A model generated the notes under the pieces. The model made no database searches. It saw nothing but the letters and a program-made list of their open reading frames with translations, and was not told the DNA's origin. From Ignavibacterium sp. (GTDB taxonomy: Bacteria; Zixibacteria; MSB-5A5; GN15; PGXB01), in the NCBI GenBank assembly GCA_020724775.1, contig DYGG01000015.1, positions 1 through 62,654 of the forward strand: 62,654 nucleotides of DNA, written 5' to 3'. Numbering within the stretch: the stretch's first letter is position 1; every line of letters starts with the position of its first letter. The position numbers and the translations under genes were made by a program. Positions 28,238 to 37,498 of this stretch are shown piece after piece.

Positions 28238-28786
28238 ATGCTTAAGAAGATATTCGTCCTGGCTATGTTTGTCTTGCTGGCGGCATCGTTGCCGGCTCAG
28301 GATAAAGGGGAAAAGAAATCAAAAGATGCTTCCTCTGCCATTGACACCACCAAAATAAACTGGGTTTCATATGACCAGGGAATGAAAATGGCCAAGTCGA
28401 GCGGCAAGCATATTATGGCATATTTCACCACCAAGTGGTGCGGCTACTGCAAGAAGATGCAAAAGGAGGCTTTTGTCGACCCGGAAGTTATCAGATATTT
28501 GAACAGCCACTTCATCAGTATCTGGATAGACGCCGAATCTAATAAGGAACTCGATATCGATGGCTATAAGATAACCGAGCAGAAACTTTCGCAGGCGGAG
28601 TATCGTGTCGGGGGGTATCCCACCTTCTGGTTCCTGAAACCAAATACCGACCGTATCGCTCCGGCGCCGGGATATAAATCAACCGAGCAGTTTCTGGACA
28701 TTCTCTATTTTGTCAAAGATGACCTCTATGAAAAAATGTCCTTTGCCGACTATATTAAGAACGGCGGACGAAACAAGAAAAACTGA
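28238..28786 (+). CDS. Exported thioredoxin-fold protein (Thioredoxin_7 type)
   Basis: A 182-residue secreted thioredoxin-like protein with a signal peptide (1-20, ending LPA before QDKGE) and a redox motif Trp67-Cys68-Gly-Tyr-Cys71 (KWCGYCKKM), followed by the cis-proline segment GGYPTFWF. It probably reduces or isomerises disulfides outside the cytoplasm, like the DsbD C-terminal domain or DUF255-type proteins. I prefer ATG 28238, which has TGAGG at the right distance, over ATG 28226. It lies 16 nt upstream of a second exported thioredoxin, so they form an operon. Confidence 0.87.
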   Translation: MLKKIFVLAMFVLLAASLPAQDKGEKKSKDASSAIDTTKINWVSYDQGMKMAKSSGKHIMAYFTTKWCGYCKKMQKEAFVDPEVIRYLNSHFISIWIDAESNKELDIDGYKITEQKLSQAEYRVGGYPTFWFLKPNTDRIAPAPGYKSTEQFLDILYFVKDDLYEKMSFADYIKNGGRNKKN

Positions 28787-28801
28787 GGATACGAATCGGA
28801 T

Positions 28802-29323
28802 ATGTTCAAGCATTTAGGGTTAGTTCTTTCACTGATGTTTTTGTTGTCTTTTGCGGGCTGCTCTACGGACAACAAAGATACCGCCGGTAATCCGGGGTAT
28901 AATCGCGCCGGAAGTCAAACCGAGGCGACTTTTGCGGTCTATGATGTCTTTGGGAAAATGCATAACTATGAAGAATTCAAAGGGAAAGGTCCGCTGGTTA
29001 TAAATTTCTGGGGAACCTGGTGCCCCCCCTGCCGACGAGAACTGCCCGACCTGAAAATGATTTATGCGGAGTATAGACCGCAGGGGCTGGAGATGATTGG
29101 TATGGCGGTTAATGATTCTCCGGGGAAAGTACGTCAGTTCGCCGCCGAAAACGGCATGGACTGGGTAATGCTGATGGCGAATGAAGACGCCATCCAGTCG
29201 TTCCAACTGGGAGCCGGGATTCCGGTAACGATTTTCATAGACCGGCAAGGACGCGAGGTCTCCCGGCTTATCGGCGCCCGTGGTTATGACGACTTCAAAA
29301 AGGAAATTGCCAAAATAATTTAG
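28802..29323 (+). CDS. TlpA/ResA-like thioredoxin lipoprotein
   Basis: A 173-residue lipoprotein (lipobox LSFAGC, Cys20) with an AhpC/TSA-type thioredoxin domain. The active site is WCPPC (Cys74 and Cys77) in NFWGTWCPPCRREL, and cis-Pro is in GAGIPVTIFIDRQG. The family reduces periplasmic cysteines, often for cytochrome c maturation. No cytochrome assembly gene is adjacent, so the client is unknown. It ends just before a strong terminator. Confidence 0.92.
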   Translation: MFKHLGLVLSLMFLLSFAGCSTDNKDTAGNPGYNRAGSQTEATFAVYDVFGKMHNYEEFKGKGPLVINFWGTWCPPCRRELPDLKMIYAEYRPQGLEMIGMAVNDSPGKVRQFAAENGMDWVMLMANEDAIQSFQLGAGIPVTIFIDRQGREVSRLIGARGYDDFKKEIAKII

Positions 29324-29346
29324 TTGTTCAGCAGGCAGTGCAAATC

Positions 29347-29374
29347 AGGCGGCGGTTCTGCCGCCTTTTTTTTT
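29347..29374 (+). terminator. Rho-independent terminator after the thioredoxin pair
   Basis: AGGCGGC (29347-29353) pairs with GCCGCCT (29360-29366) around GGTTCT, followed by eight T's. It begins 24 nt after the stop codon. Confidence 0.92.
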
Positions 29375-29470
29375 GCGGCAGTCTTACCGTACCCTGCCAT
29401 CATGCTGACTGCAAAGAGAACTTCACGCTTACTTGCAGAAATCTTACAGTCGCTTAATATTATTCTAATG

Positions 29471-29560
29471 TGAAGATAGCTTAATGGACTGTCACATCTG
29501 TGATAGCAAAGCCCTTCCTTTGCTCTCGCATCCAGGCCCCGCGCACGCGGGGCCATTTTA
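29471..29560 (+). ncRNA. Candidate structured small RNA
   Basis: Between two convergent gene ends there are three consecutive hairpins: TCACA/TGTGA (29492-29503), AGCAAAG/CTTTGCT (29505-29524) and a very stable GGCCCCGC/GCGGGGCC (29535-29554) followed by ATTTTATTTATTT. The preceding operon already has its own terminator at 29347-29374, so a second plus-strand terminator here implies a separate transcript. TTGCAG near 29433 and TATTCT at 29461-29466 could be promoter boxes but are not compelling. No open frame with a ribosome binding site fits. Family unknown. Confidence 0.4.
29535..29560 (+). terminator. GC-rich terminator hairpin
   Basis: An 8-bp perfect stem, GGCCCCGC (29535-29542) and GCGGGGCC (29547-29554), with loop GCAC, followed by ATTTTA. 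The T-rich side is on the plus strand, so it fits a plus-strand transcript better than the convergent minus-strand GNAT gene. Confidence 0.65.
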
Positions 29561-29590
29561 TTTATTTAACCGCTAAGGGCAAAATAGATT

Positions 29591-30025
29591 TCAGTCGTCG
29601 TCCGTTTCTCTTTTGGAGAAGTAATATATCTCGGAGTGATAATGATATCCGGCCCTCTTGAAAGCGGCGATCGACGGCAGATTCTCTTCTTCAATCAATG
29701 CCGCAATGACTTTCAGCCCCTGTTCCCGAAGCGCTTTTTCACACTCCTCGATTAATAGTCCGGCCAGCCTCTGCCCTCGGTAGTCCGGGTCAATGGCCAG
29801 CCGGTTAATCCACCCTTTGCGTCCATCGGATGTCCCGATTATCGCCCCAATCATTTTATCGCCATCGAACATTCCCTGAAAACAGGTCTCCATTCGCTTG
29901 ACTTCGTTGGCGATGGCGTCACGGGAATCTCGTCCTCTGGGACGGTACGGCAGACCGGAGCGGTCCCACAGGGCTATCAGATCATCATAGTCGGTGGCAT
30001 CAAGCGGACGAATCAGATAATCCAT
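29591..30025 (-). CDS. GNAT-family N-acetyltransferase
   Basis: A 144-residue GNAT protein. The acetyl-CoA-binding motif A is seen as INRLAIDPDYRGQRLAGLLIEECEKAL (about 72-98, with the Q/R-x2-G-x-G/A core), followed by the motif B-like IAAFKRAGYHYHSEIYYF. The substrate is unknown. It overlaps the upstream DUF116 gene by 26 nt on the same strand, so the two are translationally coupled. Confidence 0.88.
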   Translation of the reverse strand: MDYLIRPLDATDYDDLIALWDRSGLPYRPRGRDSRDAIANEVKRMETCFQGMFDGDKMIGAIIGTSDGRKGWINRLAIDPDYRGQRLAGLLIEECEKALREQGLKVIAALIEEENLPSIAAFKRAGYHYHSEIYYFSKRETDDD

Positions 30026-30740
30026 ATTTTTCCACTAAAATCTTTTCAACTCTATCTAAAGCGGTCTCCGTGGCAAACGGGGCATCGCTCCAGTGGCGGC
30101 AACCGGTGTAATTAAGGAATACCCCCCGCGCCGGAATCCCTAATTCACCGGCGGTGCGCATACCGGACGCCAGCGTCAGAATGCAGGAGATTCCGATTAC
30201 CGACAGCGACTGGTGTTTTTTCTGAATCCGCCTCAGTTGCTCCTCCAGTTTTCGCTGAGAGAAATAGCCGGCGACCCCATACCGGTCGGCAATCTGCATG
30301 ATTTTGTTAATCTGGCAGTTGGGAACACAGCGGTCGCAGACCTTGCCGAAGCGAGTTTTCTTGCGCTTGCATTTCTCCTGCATCAGGGAGAGACATTGAG
30401 GCAAGATTATGAATGTATTTTTCGCGGCATTGAATGATTCCCGGCAGGATTGGTCATAAAACTGGAAAGCCAGCGCCTCCAGAAGATAAAGAGGCCGGGG
30501 GGTGCGGCGAAACTGATGGTCATCACGGTCCGTGTTGTCGAAACAGGCCATTTGATAAAAAGCGTCGATATTCTTGAATTCGTTCTCAAAGAGCGCCAGC
30601 CCTTTGTCCGTTACTTCCGATGAAAACTGCTCCAGTTTACGATAGAAATCATCCTGCAGCAGAAATGTCGGCGGCGCCTTGCGGATCATAATTAAATATA
30701 TGGAAATATCCGAATCTTGCCAACCGTCTAAGCGTGTCAT
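30000..30740 (-). CDS. DUF116 family protein
   Basis: A 246-residue protein with the DUF116 hallmarks: a cysteine-rich patch (KCKRKKTRFGKVCDRCVPNC), then QINKIMQIADRYGVAGYF, then GISCILTLASGMRTAGELGIPARGVFLNYTGC. The clustered cysteines suggest a metal or iron-sulfur site. Function is not established for the family. I chose the start at 30740, preceded by GGAGAG, because a longer frame would run into the coaX coding region and promoter. It is divergent from coaX with 57 nt between starts. Confidence 0.82.
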   Translation of the reverse strand: MTRLDGWQDSDISIYLIMIRKAPPTFLLQDDFYRKLEQFSSEVTDKGLALFENEFKNIDAFYQMACFDNTDRDDHQFRRTPRPLYLLEALAFQFYDQSCRESFNAAKNTFIILPQCLSLMQEKCKRKKTRFGKVCDRCVPNCQINKIMQIADRYGVAGYFSQRKLEEQLRRIQKKHQSLSVIGISCILTLASGMRTAGELGIPARGVFLNYTGCRHWSDAPFATETALDRVEKILVEKYGLSDSSA

Positions 30741-30762
30741 AAATCGGTTCTCTCCAATCTTC

Positions 30763-30790
30763 TTGACTTGCCTCAAATCCGCCGTATATT
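30763..30790 (+). promoter_or_regulatory. Leaderless promoter of coaX
   Basis: TTGACT (30763-30768), a 16-nt spacer and TATATT (30785-30790). Only 7 nt separate the -10 box from ATG 30798, so the expected transcription start is the start codon itself. No ribosome binding site is present. Confidence 0.6.
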
Positions 30791-30797
30791 TCCCTTG

Positions 30798-31565
30798 ATG
30801 TTGCTTGCTATCGACATCGGCAATACTAATACTGTCATCGGGCTCTTTGACGGCGAGCGTCTTATTGACCATTTTCGCGCCGCGTCGGAGCATTCCCTTA
30901 CTATTGATGAATGCGGTTTCTTTGTGTCCGGACTGCTGGAAAGACTTAAATTCTCTCCAGACAAGGTCACTCAGGTAGTGATCGCCTCGGTGGTTCCCCG
31001 CTTAACTCCCGTTTATGAGGGTATGGCGCGCAAGTATTTCAAGCGGGAGCCGCTGACAGTCTCATCACGATTGAATCTTCCGATTAAAATAGGATACCAG
31101 GACCCGACCGCTGTCGGAGCCGACCGTATCGCCAATGCCGTCGCCGGTTTTGTCCGTTTCGGTGGACCGCTCATCATTGTTGACTACGGCACCGCCACCA
31201 CCTTTGATGTTATCACAGCCGAAGGGGTATATCTGGGCGGAGTCATTGCTCCGGGACCGGAGACCTCCGGCGGTGAATTGGCACGTCGGGCGGCACGTCT
31301 TTTCGAAGTCAGAATCGAGAAACCGGCGCGGGTAATCGGGCGAACAACCGCTGAATCAATTAAATCGGGACTCTTTTACGGCACCGTGGGACAGGTGGAC
31401 CTCATTATTCAGTTGATAATAGAAGAGTTGATGACGCCGGCGCGGGTGATTTCGACCGGCGGGCTTGCCCCCGATTTTGCGGCGGAGTCAAAGTTTATCG
31501 AAGCGACCTATCCGACCCTGACGCTTGACGGTCTAAAGATAATCGCGGGCTATTCTGTTCAATAG
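30798..31565 (+). CDS. coaX: Type III pantothenate kinase
   Basis: A 255-residue CoaX that phosphorylates pantothenate in the first step of coenzyme A synthesis. ATP-binding DIGNTNTVIGLFDGE is at 6-20, VGADRIANAVAG near 110, DYGTATTFDVI near 128 with the catalytic aspartate, and GGVIAPG near 145. The family uses ATP and a monovalent cation and is insensitive to CoA feedback. The ATG at 30798 matches the fold start; an in-frame start at 30768 would sit inside the promoter. Confidence 0.96.
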   Translation: MLLAIDIGNTNTVIGLFDGERLIDHFRAASEHSLTIDECGFFVSGLLERLKFSPDKVTQVVIASVVPRLTPVYEGMARKYFKREPLTVSSRLNLPIKIGYQDPTAVGADRIANAVAGFVRFGGPLIIVDYGTATTFDVITAEGVYLGGVIAPGPETSGGELARRAARLFEVRIEKPARVIGRTTAESIKSGLFYGTVGQVDLIIQLIIEELMTPARVISTGGLAPDFAAESKFIEATYPTLTLDGLKIIAGYSVQ

Positions 31566-31619
31566 TTAACTGTTTGTTACACAATTAAATACTCCACAAT
31601 CAAAAAATTTTGAAACCGC

Positions 31620-31647
31620 TTGACAATCCGGCGTAAAAGAATATATT
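31620..31647 (+). promoter_or_regulatory. groESL promoter
   Basis: TTGACA (31620-31625), a 16-nt spacer and TATATT (31642-31647). The CIRCE element begins 10 nt downstream, so it covers the transcription start region. Confidence 0.8.
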
Positions 31648-31656
31648 TGCCGACTG

Positions 31657-31683
31657 TTAGCACTCTCCTTAGTTGAGTGCTAA
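31657..31683. promoter_or_regulatory. CIRCE operator (HrcA binding site)
   Basis: A perfect CIRCE inverted repeat: TTAGCACTC (31657-31665), 9-nt spacer, GAGTGCTAA (31675-31683). By established knowledge HrcA binds it and represses groESL until heat shock. No hrcA gene lies in the window. Confidence 0.97.
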
Positions 31684-31741
31684 CAGCCAAAGAAGTTAAC
31701 AAGAAGCAACTTTTAATTCTTTTCAGTTCGGAGGATACAAT

Positions 31742-32032
31742 ATGATGGTGACACCATTGGCCGACCGCGTTGTGGTAAAGCCGGTCGAGATGACGGAAGT
31801 GAAAAAAGGCGGTATCATTATACCGGATACTGCCAAAGAGAAACCGCAAGAGGGTGAAGTGATGGAAGTGGGTCCGGGACGGACCACGGAAGACGGCAAG
31901 AAGGTTCCGATGGAAGTCAAGAAAGGGGACCGCGTTCTTTACGGCAAATATTCCGGGACAGAAGTTACTCTGGACGGTTCCGAGTACCTGATTATGCGTG
32001 AATCTGATATTCTCGCTATAGTTTCCAAATAA
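31742..32032 (+). CDS. groES: Co-chaperonin GroES
   Basis: A 96-residue GroES, the heptameric lid of the GroEL folding chamber. It has [12 protein letters not shown] at the N-terminus, the mobile loop [15 protein letters not shown] (about 23-37) that contacts GroEL, and the C-terminal [16 protein letters not shown] ribosome binding site is upstream; ATG 31742 and 31745 are adjacent alternatives. It is under the CIRCE-controlled promoter and groEL follows 18 nt later. Confidence 0.98.
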   Translation: MMVTPLADRVVVKPVEMTEVKKGGIIIPDTAKEKPQEGEVMEVGPGRTTEDGKKVPMEVKKGDRVLYGKYSGTEVTLDGSEYLIMRESDILAIVSK

Positions 32033-32038
32033 ATCTAA

Positions 32039-33682
<1,644 letters not shown>

Positions 33683-33709
33683 TTGTCGCAAAACGCATTT
33701 CCTTGATAG

Positions 33710-33737
33710 AAAACCCCTGTCACATGACAGGGGTTTT
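33710..33737 (+). terminator. groESL terminator
   Basis: A near-perfect palindrome, AAAACCCCTGTCA/TGACAGGGGTTTT (33710-33722 and 33725-33737), continuing into CTTA. It lies 28 nt after the groEL stop. Confidence 0.9.
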
Positions 33738-33757
33738 CTTATCTGCGGCTCCGGCTC

Positions 33758-33786
33758 TTGACTTGAACTGCAAATTTCTTTAGAAT
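33758..33786 (+). promoter_or_regulatory. Leaderless promoter of the FAD oxidase gene
   Basis: TTGACT (33758-33763), a 17-nt spacer and TAGAAT (33781-33786), then 6 nt to GTG 33793. The expected start of transcription is the start codon. No ribosome binding site is present. Confidence 0.6.
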
Positions 33787-33792
33787 GCCGCT

Positions 33793-34551
33793 GTGTCAAG
33801 ACTGGATGCCTTCATTGCCGAAGTTAAAAAGCGATTCCCGGATGACCGGCTCACCTATCAAAAGGGGGTTGCCACATTTCATCCGGAAAACGGCGCCGAA
33901 GCGGCGGCGCTTTTCCGGATGGCAAATCAAACCGGGCAGCAGCTATTTATCACCGGATTCGGCAACCAGATAGACCCGGTCGGAGAGAAATTCGCCGACC
34001 TGATGACCCTGCGCAGCGACCGTCTCAATACTTTGCTCCGGGTCGCCGCGGATGATTTCTATATCGAAGTCGGCGCCGGATATCCGCTTCGCGAACTGAA
34101 TCAGGAACTTTCCGAATACGGATTATTTCTGCCTCATAGTGACCTGCCGTATGTGGGCTCTATCGCCGGCGCGATCGCTGTCGGACTTTCCGCTCAGCGC
34201 GGAACGCAACTGCTTCCCTTGAGCCGTTATCTAATCATGGCAGAAATCGCTACCGCCACCGGTGACCTGATAAAACCGGGCTCGGCTTGTTTTAAATCTG
34301 TCTCGGGATTCGACATTGTCAAAATCTATTTTTCTTCCTGGGGAATGCTGGGGATGATTATGACGGTGACATTGCGGGTTCTGCCTCTTTCAGTCAAAGC
34401 CGAATATAGCGATCTGGTGCAAAATGCGGTCGACTATCGCAAATTCTGTCAGTTATATTTGAATCCCGGCGGCCATCTCTCGGCCCGCTTCTCTCTCAAA
34501 ATCAAATCCAGGTTTGACCCCAATAATATTCTCCCGCTAATTGCCGTGTAA
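33793..34551 (+). CDS. Short FAD-binding oxidase (GlcD/GlcE-like)
   Basis: A 252-residue protein containing the FAD_binding_4 (PCMH) fold: GQQLFITGFGNQ, RVAADDFYIEVGAGYPLRELNQEL, PYVGSIAGAIAVGLSA and FKSVSGFDIVKIYFSSWGMLGMI. The usual substrate-binding cap domain is almost absent, yet the protein ends with the family's terminal motif SRFDPNNILP. This looks like a compact GlcE-type subunit, not a truncation. GlcE-like proteins act with GlcD and an iron-sulfur subunit to oxidise 2-hydroxyacids, but neither partner is nearby. The start is GTG 33793, fixed by the promoter spacing. Confidence 0.85.
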   Translation: MSRLDAFIAEVKKRFPDDRLTYQKGVATFHPENGAEAAALFRMANQTGQQLFITGFGNQIDPVGEKFADLMTLRSDRLNTLLRVAADDFYIEVGAGYPLRELNQELSEYGLFLPHSDLPYVGSIAGAIAVGLSAQRGTQLLPLSRYLIMAEIATATGDLIKPGSACFKSVSGFDIVKIYFSSWGMLGMIMTVTLRVLPLSVKAEYSDLVQNAVDYRKFCQLYLNPGGHLSARFSLKIKSRFDPNNILPLIAV

Positions 34552-34659
34552 CCCGAAATCTAACTTTGCCTTAGTATTCTTCGTCGACAAAGGGGTCAGG
34601 AACTTTGAGCGGACGATGACGTATTACATTCTGTACTTTCTTAATAACTGATTGATAGA

Positions 34660-35436
34660 ATGCTTGTAAAAGTTGCGGCTGTTCAGACATTTTTAGGCAA
34701 GAAACTTACCATTGAGGAAAAACTGTTTATTTTTCGTCAGCGTCCCGATTTTATCTGTTTGCCGGAATACAGCCTGATTGAACCGGCTACTCCCGATTTT
34801 GCCCGCGCCGCGTTGATGTCGATTGAGCATCTGAAATATCTGCGCTCCCTCTCCGAAGAACTCTCCACTTTCTTAATCGGCGGCTCGGTGGTCGAGGGAG
34901 AAGGGGACTCTCTCTACAATAGTTCGTACATCTTTGATAGGGGCGTTTTCTGCGGCAAGTATCGCAAACTCAACCCGGTCAGCGGTGAAATCGCCCGCGG
35001 AATACTTCCCGGCGACCGGACTCTAATATATGATATTGATGGCATACGAGTCGCGGTAATGATATGTGCCGATGCTCTGAATCCGGACCTTTTCCGAATG
35101 ATAGGGAGACAAGGAGCCGATGTAATCTTTATCCCGACGACGTCAGCGTTTCGACCCGGGGAATCAAAATCGGAGAAACATAAAAGGGACCGAGAGATAT
35201 ATCTGCGCGGAGCGGAACTGGCCGGGGCATTTGTAGTCAAGACATGCGGTGTTGGAACCTTGATTGGCAAGCCGCTGCAGGGACGCTCTCTGATAGCGGC
35301 GCCGTGGGGCATTCTGGAAAGAGTTGATATTTACTCCGAAGCGGCGTCAGCCATACTCACCTCTATACTTGACATCGAAGAATTGCGCGAATTTCGCGCC
35401 AAGCGCAGACTTGTTACTGACCCGCGTTATCAATAA
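34660..35436 (+). CDS. Carbon-nitrogen hydrolase (nitrilase superfamily)
   Basis: A 258-residue amidase-like enzyme with the full catalytic triad Glu36 (CLPEYSL), Lys103 (GKYRKLNPV) and Cys136 (MICADALNP). It would hydrolyse an amide or carbamoyl bond in a small molecule. The Cys-Ala-Asp context differs from the usual CYD, so the substrate is hard to guess. It is downstream of the FAD oxidase with a 108-nt gap and may have its own promoter. A terminator hairpin follows. Confidence 0.88.
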   Translation: MLVKVAAVQTFLGKKLTIEEKLFIFRQRPDFICLPEYSLIEPATPDFARAALMSIEHLKYLRSLSEELSTFLIGGSVVEGEGDSLYNSSYIFDRGVFCGKYRKLNPVSGEIARGILPGDRTLIYDIDGIRVAVMICADALNPDLFRMIGRQGADVIFIPTTSAFRPGESKSEKHKRDREIYLRGAELAGAFVVKTCGVGTLIGKPLQGRSLIAAPWGILERVDIYSEAASAILTSILDIEELREFRAKRRLVTDPRYQ

Positions 35437-35447
35437 AATCTCGAAAG

Positions 35448-35470
35448 ACTGCCCTTTGTCATCAGTCTGA
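35448..35470. repeat. 23-nt dispersed element, copy 2
   Basis: Identical over 23 nt to 31-53. It begins 12 nt after the nitrilase stop and abuts the terminator hairpin at 35470-35492. Within it, with the two preceding bases, AGACTG and CAGTCT can pair around an 11-nt loop. Confidence 0.65.
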
Positions 35471-35492
35471 AACCCCGCTTGAAGCGGGGTTT
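35470..35492. terminator. Terminator between convergent genes
   Basis: AAACCCCGCTT (35470-35480) and AAGCGGGGTTT (35482-35492) form a perfect inverted repeat followed by CTCTTTA. It serves the nitrilase gene and possibly the convergent PpiD-like gene ending at 35514. Confidence 0.85.
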
Positions 35493-35513
35493 CTCTTTAG
35501 AATTATAACGCGG

Positions 35514-37346
35514 TTATGTACCGCTATAGAACTTATCCACGTAATTTTCAATCTTAGAGTTTTTAACCAGATATTCAAACCAGCGACCATACATATCCTG
35601 CTGCTTTTTCTGCAGCACAGCCACTTTTATCGAGTCCTGCGCCCGGTTGAAATCCTCAAGATTTGGCGACGTCCTCTCCAGAAGTCTTATAATGGCGGCG
35701 CCGTTGTCATAGGGTATCGGACGGGATACATCATCGTACGATTGCATGGCAAAGGCGGCACCGATTATTTCGGGTACCCGCCCCAATCCCGGAATGGATG
35801 AATTGCGCGTAATATTCTCGGTTGTAGCATAGGGATATCCTTTGCTTTCTCCGGCGCGCTCAATCGGCGTCCCCGACTTAATATCGTTATATATTTCCTC
35901 AGCCGCTTTGACCGCCAGTTCTTTGGCGCGCTCCAGACTCAATTTCTGATTAATCGCCTTTTCCACCTCCTCGAAAGGAGTATATCCGGCAGGCATATGC
36001 GAGGCAACCTTTGCTACAAAGAGCATGGCGGAATTTTCCAGCACGTCCGAGATAGTGCCTGGTTTATTATCAAAGGCAAAATCGGAGACATTCTTATCCT
36101 CGCCGACATACTGAATATATTCGCCTCTCTGAAAAGGCTTGGTGGAACGTGTTTCCAACCCCAATTCTTCAACCGCTTTCTCAAATCCTTTCTGCTTGGC
36201 GAGTTCTATGAACTCCTGGGCTCTTAACGCCAGTTGCTCTACCGTCTCACTCGATGGACCGACTTTGAGCAGTATATGAGCGGCGTTAATTTTCTCCGTT
36301 GATACCGGCGCGGTCGCCCCCGGAGGAGTTTCTTTGTCAGTCCGCCGACCCGTCAATTTGACAATATGCCATCCGAAACGGGTCCGGAATGGTGCGCTGA
36401 CCTGATTTATCTGAAGCGCCCAGGCAACACTGTCAAACTGAGGAACCATCTGTCCCCGCGCGAACCAGCCGAGGTCGCCGCCGCCGGCGGCGGAGTTGTC
36501 CTGCGAGAATGTCTTCGCCAGTTCGCCAAAATCGCCACCGGCCATTACAGAATCATGAATCTCTTTCATCTCCCGACCGACCCGCTCCCAGTCATTCTCC
36601 GACGGCTCTTTCTGAAAAACGACCAGGTCAAGCGATGTCCGAGGATCCAACCGGTAATCTTCCTTATGCTCTTCATAATATTTCTGCAAATCTTCCTTGC
36701 TTATGACCCCGACATTGGCGAGCATCTGCGACACCGGGACATTCAGGTAGCCGATACGAGCCGTTTCTTTTTCCTCCATGAATGCTTCCATCACTTCTGC
36801 CGGTGTCACCCTGATAGTATTGATGATTTCTTCCTGCAGTTTATATCTTTTCAATTCCGGCAGCACAAAACTTTCCACCGATGCCCAGAAGGGGGCATAC
36901 TCCGGGCTGGCCATGGCATTGACATACTTCTGATAGTCAAATTTCCCGTCAGTCAGGAATGCCGGGGTGGTCTGAAGTTCCTGCGGGGGATACAACCTCA
37001 GATAGCCATAGATCTCTTCACCGCTGACATGTATCTTATGCTTTTCTATTTCCTGATTAATCAGGAAATCTCCAACCATACGGTTCCACGCCTGGCTTTT
37101 GATTTCGTTAACCTTTTCCTGGGGAAGGTCATATTCGACTTTGTCCTGTTCTTCCCGTAACATACTGCTGTAATAGCGGTCAAAATCACGCATCCCGATT
37201 TCCTGGCCGTTAATAATCCCGATGGTGTCGCTGAACCGGTTGGATGAAGAGATATTCATTCCCCATTCGAACACAATGGTCGCCAGAAAGAATACCAGCA
37301 CCGTCGCCATAATAGGGACGATGAGTTTTCTCAAGAAAGCAAACAT
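35514..37346 (-). CDS. ppiD: Membrane-anchored peptidyl-prolyl isomerase (PpiD/SurA-like)
   Basis: A 610-residue foldase: one N-terminal membrane helix (about 8-28, FLRKLIVPIMATVLVFFLA), a SurA-N-type chaperone domain (about 40-220), and a parvulin domain (about 230-345). The parvulin part has FGELAKTFSQD, GGGDLGWFARGQMVPQF and FGWHIVKLTGRR. A second parvulin-like segment without clear catalytic residues follows. The layout matches PpiD, which helps proteins fold as they leave the translocon. A good AGGAGA ribosome binding site precedes the ATG. It is divergent from the M23 peptidase gene. Confidence 0.92.
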   Translation of the reverse strand: MFAFLRKLIVPIMATVLVFFLATIVFEWGMNISSSNRFSDTIGIINGQEIGMRDFDRYYSSMLREEQDKVEYDLPQEKVNEIKSQAWNRMVGDFLINQEIEKHKIHVSGEEIYGYLRLYPPQELQTTPAFLTDGKFDYQKYVNAMASPEYAPFWASVESFVLPELKRYKLQEEIINTIRVTPAEVMEAFMEEKETARIGYLNVPVSQMLANVGVISKEDLQKYYEEHKEDYRLDPRTSLDLVVFQKEPSENDWERVGREMKEIHDSVMAGGDFGELAKTFSQDNSAAGGGDLGWFARGQMVPQFDSVAWALQINQVSAPFRTRFGWHIVKLTGRRTDKETPPGATAPVSTEKINAAHILLKVGPSSETVEQLALRAQEFIELAKQKGFEKAVEELGLETRSTKPFQRGEYIQYVGEDKNVSDFAFDNKPGTISDVLENSAMLFVAKVASHMPAGYTPFEEVEKAINQKLSLERAKELAVKAAEEIYNDIKSGTPIERAGESKGYPYATTENITRNSSIPGLGRVPEIIGAAFAMQSYDDVSRPIPYDNGAAIIRLLERTSPNLEDFNRAQDSIKVAVLQKKQQDMYGRWFEYLVKNSKIENYVDKFYSGT

Positions 37347-37454
37347 CTATATTTCTCCTTATCTTTTGTCAAAATGAACCCTAAATATAAGCCAAATTCC
37401 TTATTTGGCAAGACGGTATTGCATAAGTTTATACATTACAGGCGGCAAAATGTT

Positions 37455-37483
37455 TTGACTTTGAACTTCAACGCCGATAATAT
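37455..37483 (+). promoter_or_regulatory. Promoter of the M23 peptidase gene
   Basis: TTGACT (37455-37460), a 17-nt spacer and TAATAT (37478-37483). The start is expected near 37490, so the leader is only about 9 nt and has no ribosome binding site. This is nearly leaderless. Confidence 0.6.
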
Positions 37484-37498
37484 GTTAAAAAATTACTT

